Translations under genes and position numbers: made by a program
Notes under the pieces: generated by a model
The model's database searches: none
What the model saw: only the letters and a program-made list of their open reading frames with translations
What the model was told of the DNA's origin: nothing
Assembly (NCBI GenBank): GCA_013397865.1
Contig: VZTI01001176.1
Location: 532,288 to 596,287, forward strand
Reading direction: 5' to 3'
DNA from: Struthidea cinerea
Lineage: Eukaryota > Chordata > Aves > Passeriformes > Corcoracidae
DNA length: 64,000 nucleotides
In this document: one piece after another, positions 36,562 to 42,500 of the stretch
Position numbering within the stretch: position 1 is the stretch's first letter
Layout of the letters: each line of letters begins with the position of its first letter

Positions 36562-39500
36562 NNNNNNNNNNNNNNNNNNNNNTTTTTCTTTTTCCAAAAT
36601 GGCTCTTTTGTTATGCTGCAGTCCAGATCTGTCTCCATTGGTGGCTTATCATAATATTGCTGCCTCAAAACCTTAAAGCAAGAGGTTGTAAACTTGCTTA
36701 TCTGGGTAGGATTTCATCAAATTGTCTTTTTAAAACTCATGAAGTATCTCAAAGTTTCTCTCCTAGTTTCAGCCCTGGCTGAAAAAAGCATGGTTGACAC
36801 GTAACAACAGGGGATCCCTTTTGGTCTCAGGGTCATCTCACTAGGCCAGGCATCAGTTCTGTCAGGCTGACAGGCAGGTGGGGAGGGAAGAGCCTCAGAC
36901 CCATGGAAGTGGGCACCCGCACTGCTATTAAAACCGTTATGAAAAAGGGCACCAGTTACTCCTGAGGCTCTGAACTTTCACCCAGCTGTCATCCAACTGC
37001 AGATTTATGAGAGAGGTCTAGACAGGGCTGCTGAAGGAGCAAGTTGAAGTATTTTTTGCATTGCAGATGGAGATCCAATTTCAGGTTTTCTCTAACTAGT
37101 TGTACTACTAAGGGGCTGCAGCAGCACAGGCTGAAATGAGTCAGCCACTGCCTGGTCTGTGCTACTGTAGTTATGCTGTCACTATTGACTTCACCAGCTT
37201 GTTTGAGTGCAAGAGTAGCATCACAGTTTTCTTGCAGTGAGCAAGTCCATTTGTAAACAAATTGAAAAATTCCCAGGCTGAGAGTCTGACTCAGGTAATT
37301 TGTGTGAATTGCTGTGGCATTGACTAGGTCTAAGTAACCTTCATTATAAAGGTGGTGAGGCACTGGAGCAGATTGCCCGGAGAGGCTGTGGCCTCCCCAT
37401 CCCTAGAGGTGTTCAAGGCCAGGTTGGACAGGGCTCTGAATAACTTGGTCTAGTGGAAGGCTCCCTGCCTGTGGCAGTGGGCTTGCAACTACATGATCTT
37501 TAAGGTCCCTTCCGACCCTAACCATTCTGTGAGTCTATGGTTTCCTGACACCCAGGCCTCTGTTAAGAGGCTTGCATCTCCCTTGATCTAGCACAGCAGA
37601 CTGGCAGGGACATGTGTTTGAGCTGCTGTGCATTCAAGCATTTTAAGTCCTTTGCTTGCTTGTCTGGAAGGCAGACGTGCAGGCTGATTCAGTAACATGG
37701 CTGAAGGGTCAATGTGTATTTATGTAAACCCCTCCAGTGCTCCTTCCTCCCATCCTATCCCTCATGATAAACCTATCTAAACATTTGGCTCCATTTTAGC
37801 ATCAGTTGCTGTGTTCTTACAGCCATGTTTGTCTCCCAGGTCTGTCAGTGGGAAGAAGCTTTGTTCTACCTGTGGTCTCCCTCTTGGAAAAGGAGCTGCC
37901 ATGATTATTGAAACACTCGGGCTTTATTTCCATATTCAGTGCTTCAGGGTATGTCTCTTGCTTTATTAAGAAAAATCTCAAGTCATGCACAGTGCAAGTC
38001 GAGAGTGGATGTGAAACTGAAAACGAGAGGACCAGGGGATTTGCATGGTTGTTGTGTCTGAGTGTGTTTGTAAAGAAGTGGAAATAACACAACTAATATG
38101 TTATTTTGCAGTCAGACATGTTAATTGGACTAAAACCTGTGATCAAGCAAGCAAACTCAGTTTCTGTACTTACAGGGGGAAGCATCATATAATTTCTATA
38201 TCATGTTCATTGTTTTTTAAATATAACATTATTTACCTTGTGATTTTTTTTAGGTGTTTTTTTTTTCCTTCCAAAAACACTGTCAGTCCAAAAGCCATCT
38301 TTGATCCGCCCCATGGTTGGAAAGCTTTGACTATGGAATGAATGGTGTATTCTGGCTTTCACTAGAAATAGTTCTTGACTGTTCTTGGGTGTTTCAGTTT
38401 GGAAATAACCTGAAGTGTTTTTTAGAGAACTCAGAAAGTATCCATTTCCATTATCTCTGGGCCAACTGATATTAGAATTTGTAAAGACTTTTTTGATTTT
38501 AGACATTTACCGTGACTACATCTCTGGCCTCTTTAAGCTTTGTCCATCACAACTGGCCTAGCTCCACAATGCAACCTCAAAGTCAGATGTCCCATATAAT
38601 CATTGGACTTCACTTCTGTGTAAGTGGAGGCTGCTCAAATCCAGTCCTAAGCACTTCTGACTTTATAAAAACCCTCTTACTGATTTGCAGTGTTCCCCAG
38701 GAGTGTGGGCTGTGTTTTAGGGGTGTATTTTTTCTCACTGTTCCAAGAACTACTGAAACAAAAGTAAAACTTTGGGAAGAGTTGTGACAGGTATTAGAGC
38801 GTGGTCTGTCTTACTTTCTCTGTTCTTCACCTGACAGTGTGGCATTTGCAAGGGACAGCTGGGAGATGCAGCAAGTGGCACAGATGTCAGGATTAGAAAT
38901 GGTCTTCTTAACTGCAACGATTGTTATATCCGATCCAGAAGTAAGTACCAAGTGCTGGGAACTCTAACAACACTGTTGCCATGATTTTAACTGGTGGATT
39001 TGTCTGGCTCTGACACTCAGGCACTTCGCCATGGGAAGAGGAGTCTTCCCATGCCATTTTAATTATTTTCTCATATCAGAAAAGATTTCCAAGCCCATTA
39101 AATTTTACCCAGAGGATCTCTGCTCAGCACTGTTAGACTTAAAGGCTGTTTCTGTGCATAAACATAAACTCCTTTACTATGCACGCATATTGCGTGACCT
39201 GGAGGCTTGGATCTCTCACATCATATGAGACAATGTAGGTAGTTCTACCTGATCTAGGATCCTAGGCCATGTTTGGAGAAGTTCCCATTTTTTATGTCTC
39301 TAGGACTCCCTTTTGTGGACAGAATGGTCATGTAAAATATTAAGAACATTCTGTAACTCGTAGTGAATCCTTGTGTTGGTATCCCCAGATACATGCTAAA
39401 TAGTGTTGCTTGCCATTAATTTTGAAGAATGAGCCAGACAATTGCATGTCAGAAAGAAAACTTCGTGCATTTTGCTGCCTTAAAGCAGGTCACCTAAATG

Positions 39501-42500
39501 TCTTTCCAAGTCCTGAATTTCTGTGACTGATGCCAAATTACTAGAACATTTTAGCTTCACCCCACACCAGTGATGGTCAGTCCTGATGCTGGCTTCCACT
39601 GTGTGGAAAACAATAAGATGTGAAAACAATAGAAGCTATTGTTGTCTTCCTGTTAAATATTATTTGGTATATTCACTGCCTACAGTTCCAACTGGTAAGT
39701 GGACATCTAGAGCTCTTTTCACTTACTATTTCCCTTCTTCTCTCTCAAAAGCACTGGCTGTAGAAATCCAGGAGTAGGAAAGGTACCTCCCTACCTTTTC
39801 CAGAAGAAGAATGGGTACTTTTTCTCTGATCCTTCAGGAAAGAGATACTTCTCAATCAGCAGAGCTAGAGGGTGCTATTGTATAATTGGTTTTTTGGCGA
39901 TTTTTTTTTTAATTCTGCTCAGAAATGTTATCAACTTTTCATTATTTATTTAACCCATAATATTTATAAATAGCTTTTTCCCTTCATCCTTGATACTATA
40001 AACCTTCCTCATGTGGATGAGGTCCTGACCCTTAAAATGCAGATGTGCACATCCATCTTTACACAAAAAAGAGAGGAAGGTATAAAAGTTACAATTTCCT
40101 TTTCTTCTTAGTCCTTTTTGCTTAAATAAAAATTGATGTCCCTTGAGGATCAATAAAGGCTCAAATAAATTATCAGCTTATATGCTGTAGAAATCACTCT
40201 CTCCATCATCATTTCTACAGGGGTATTACTAGAAAATGCATTACAGAGCTGTGTGCAGTGTTTCATGTAACAATATTTTGCATTTGTCCATATCCAGCAG
40301 AATGGTAACCAAGCCCATGACAGAGGAAATAGGTTTTGAGAAAATGTATGGCTCCTGAAGAATAGTAATGGCAAGAGGTTTATAATTTTTACTACAGATT
40401 GCCTCTTCCTGCTGTGTCCATTGGTCATGCAAAGTCTCAAAATCCAGTTAGTTGAATTTCATCTACAGTAACTGTTGTTGACAATTCAAAGGGACTGCTT
40501 TTGATAGAACTGCAAATATTGCTAGTTGCTAATTTTTAACTAAAATTTGATGCACTGCATACCTGAAATTAAGAATAAACTGGTGCAATGCCAGTGTTTT
40601 GCCTTTCGGTTCTGGGAATAATGCTGCAAAATATGAAAACAGTTGTTTGATTGTGTGGCTTGTGCCTTCCTTCCCCCGTGGCTGCATCTGAAACCTGTGC
40701 AGCAGTAGGCAGAAGTGATGGTCTCTGACTAACCTCAAATTAGTCAGTATTGTTTTGAGATGCTTATGGACATCTCGATTAAATATTTTGGCTCCCAGAA
40801 GCTTATCTGAAAAAATGGATGACTCTGGTTCAAAATGAATCATCAAAAAAGACAACGAGAAAAGCATTGAGGATTATGCAGTGGTCCAGGGTCCAAAATA
40901 TTTCTGGTTTTCAGATAAAAGTGGATGGGGTTTTTACTGGTAGGTTGTTTCTGTACAACGAAACCTCACAAGGAAGGAAATTCTGTATTCAGTGTCAAAC
41001 ACAAGGAATGGTTACAGGTTGATGAGTGTTGAAGTCAAAGGTGAGAGCTACATTAATGAGATTCCCTATATGGCCAAATAACACGAGGAGTCTGTATTAC
41101 CAGGTCACACAAACTAGGGACAGCTGAAGATGACTCAGCAGTCCTTTGCTTGGTTATTTTGCCACTGCAGAGCCTGAAATAAATATGCACACAAGTACTT
41201 GGGGTGTAAAATAGGATAAAACTTCATGCAGAATGCATTCAACATGTGTCAAGGAAAATATATTTCCTTTGGAGTTATGCTGAATCCTTCTTTGTTGTAG
41301 TTAGTGCCCCAGCTTTGCAGGAGGAAGGAAAAACAGCACAAATATATGTAACTCCAGATGCTTTTTTTTTTTTTTTTAATTGTAGAGATCATGTGAGGAA
41401 AATCTATATTTGTTTATTAAAACTTGTAACCAATTACTTGTTTTGGTTTTGTTTTACCCAGCTGCTGGACAGCCAACTACATTGTGACGTGACTTTCAGT
41501 CCTAATAACTTTCAAGAAGGAACTCTCTTCTCATATGTATCGGCTGCCTCCAGACAATCACTTGTAAAAGTCCATCCATGGACATGATGGCTCTCATCTC
41601 GTTTTTAAAAACTCACAACAAAGCTGCACCTGCTCCTTTGAAATGCAATATGTTGGTTTTTGCTTCCTTAAGAAATTTGCAAAATATGTATGACCATGTT
41701 TGGGAAGGCAAAGCCTAAGTACTATAAAAAAAAACCAACAAAACCACCTTTCAGGTATGCTTATGATACCCAGTCTGTTACCTTGTTCTTTTGAAAGTAA
41801 TAAGAGAATAAACATGCAATAAAGCTGTTTTGTTTTAATATTTCTAGCAATTAAAAAGTTTAAGTTTACAGAATCTTCATAGAATATGCCAACTTGAGCT
41901 GAGAAGTAATTTTAAGATAGCATCTAATCAGTGCGTTTGAAAAACTAAACATCACAGCACGACTTCTCTGTTATAACTGAAGCTATAACTTTTTTTTATA
42001 CAGAGACTAGTTTGATAATACATCCTGTAATTCTGAAACATTTTGTGTTTATATTACCTTCAATGGAGGGTAGAAGTCAAACAAATAAATTATTGCACCT
42101 TTAGTCATAGGATATTTTTGTTTGTGTACCTCAAGTAATGTTCATGCCTATAGCTTAAAAGTCTCTGAAATAAAGATTTCTTCATTAAACCTAAAGACTG
42201 CATACCATTAACAGCAGAAAAATTCCCATCAGGAGCAATCCTTCTTAGTAAGCTCAGCAGCCTGTATTGTTATTAAACTCGATGAAAGGTGATGTGGGGG
42301 AGAGGCGACCGAGCGGGCAGACCCAGCTGAGTTGTGAGTCTCCGAGTTGCTGTTTGATGCTGTGGTGAAGCTTTTCTCTTTGGCATGTACCTTGCCAATC
42401 GATGATTCAACTGGGTTGGACATCTGCTCGTTCACTTGCAAACGTTACGCTTGGTTGAAATCTCGTGCAGAGAAACACGTGTGGTTTGGGTACCCCCCCA

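Larger units (their letters stand above)
35290..37839 (+). other. LIMCH1 intron with assembly gap
   Basis: 2.55 kb. It holds a pyrimidine/poly-T tract broken by a 21-N gap and a CR1 fragment (37351-37540). Otherwise there is no supported feature. Confidence 0.8.

Noticed and set aside
3251..41487. Identity as LMO7 instead of LIMCH1
   Set aside because: The LIM sequence and the ending Gln-Pro-Thr-Thr-Leu are those of LIMCH1; LMO7 ends differently. The Phe-Thr-Ile-Ser-Glu-Ala and Tyr-Leu-Arg-Gln-Gln-Ser-Leu-Pro segments are also LIMCH1-like.
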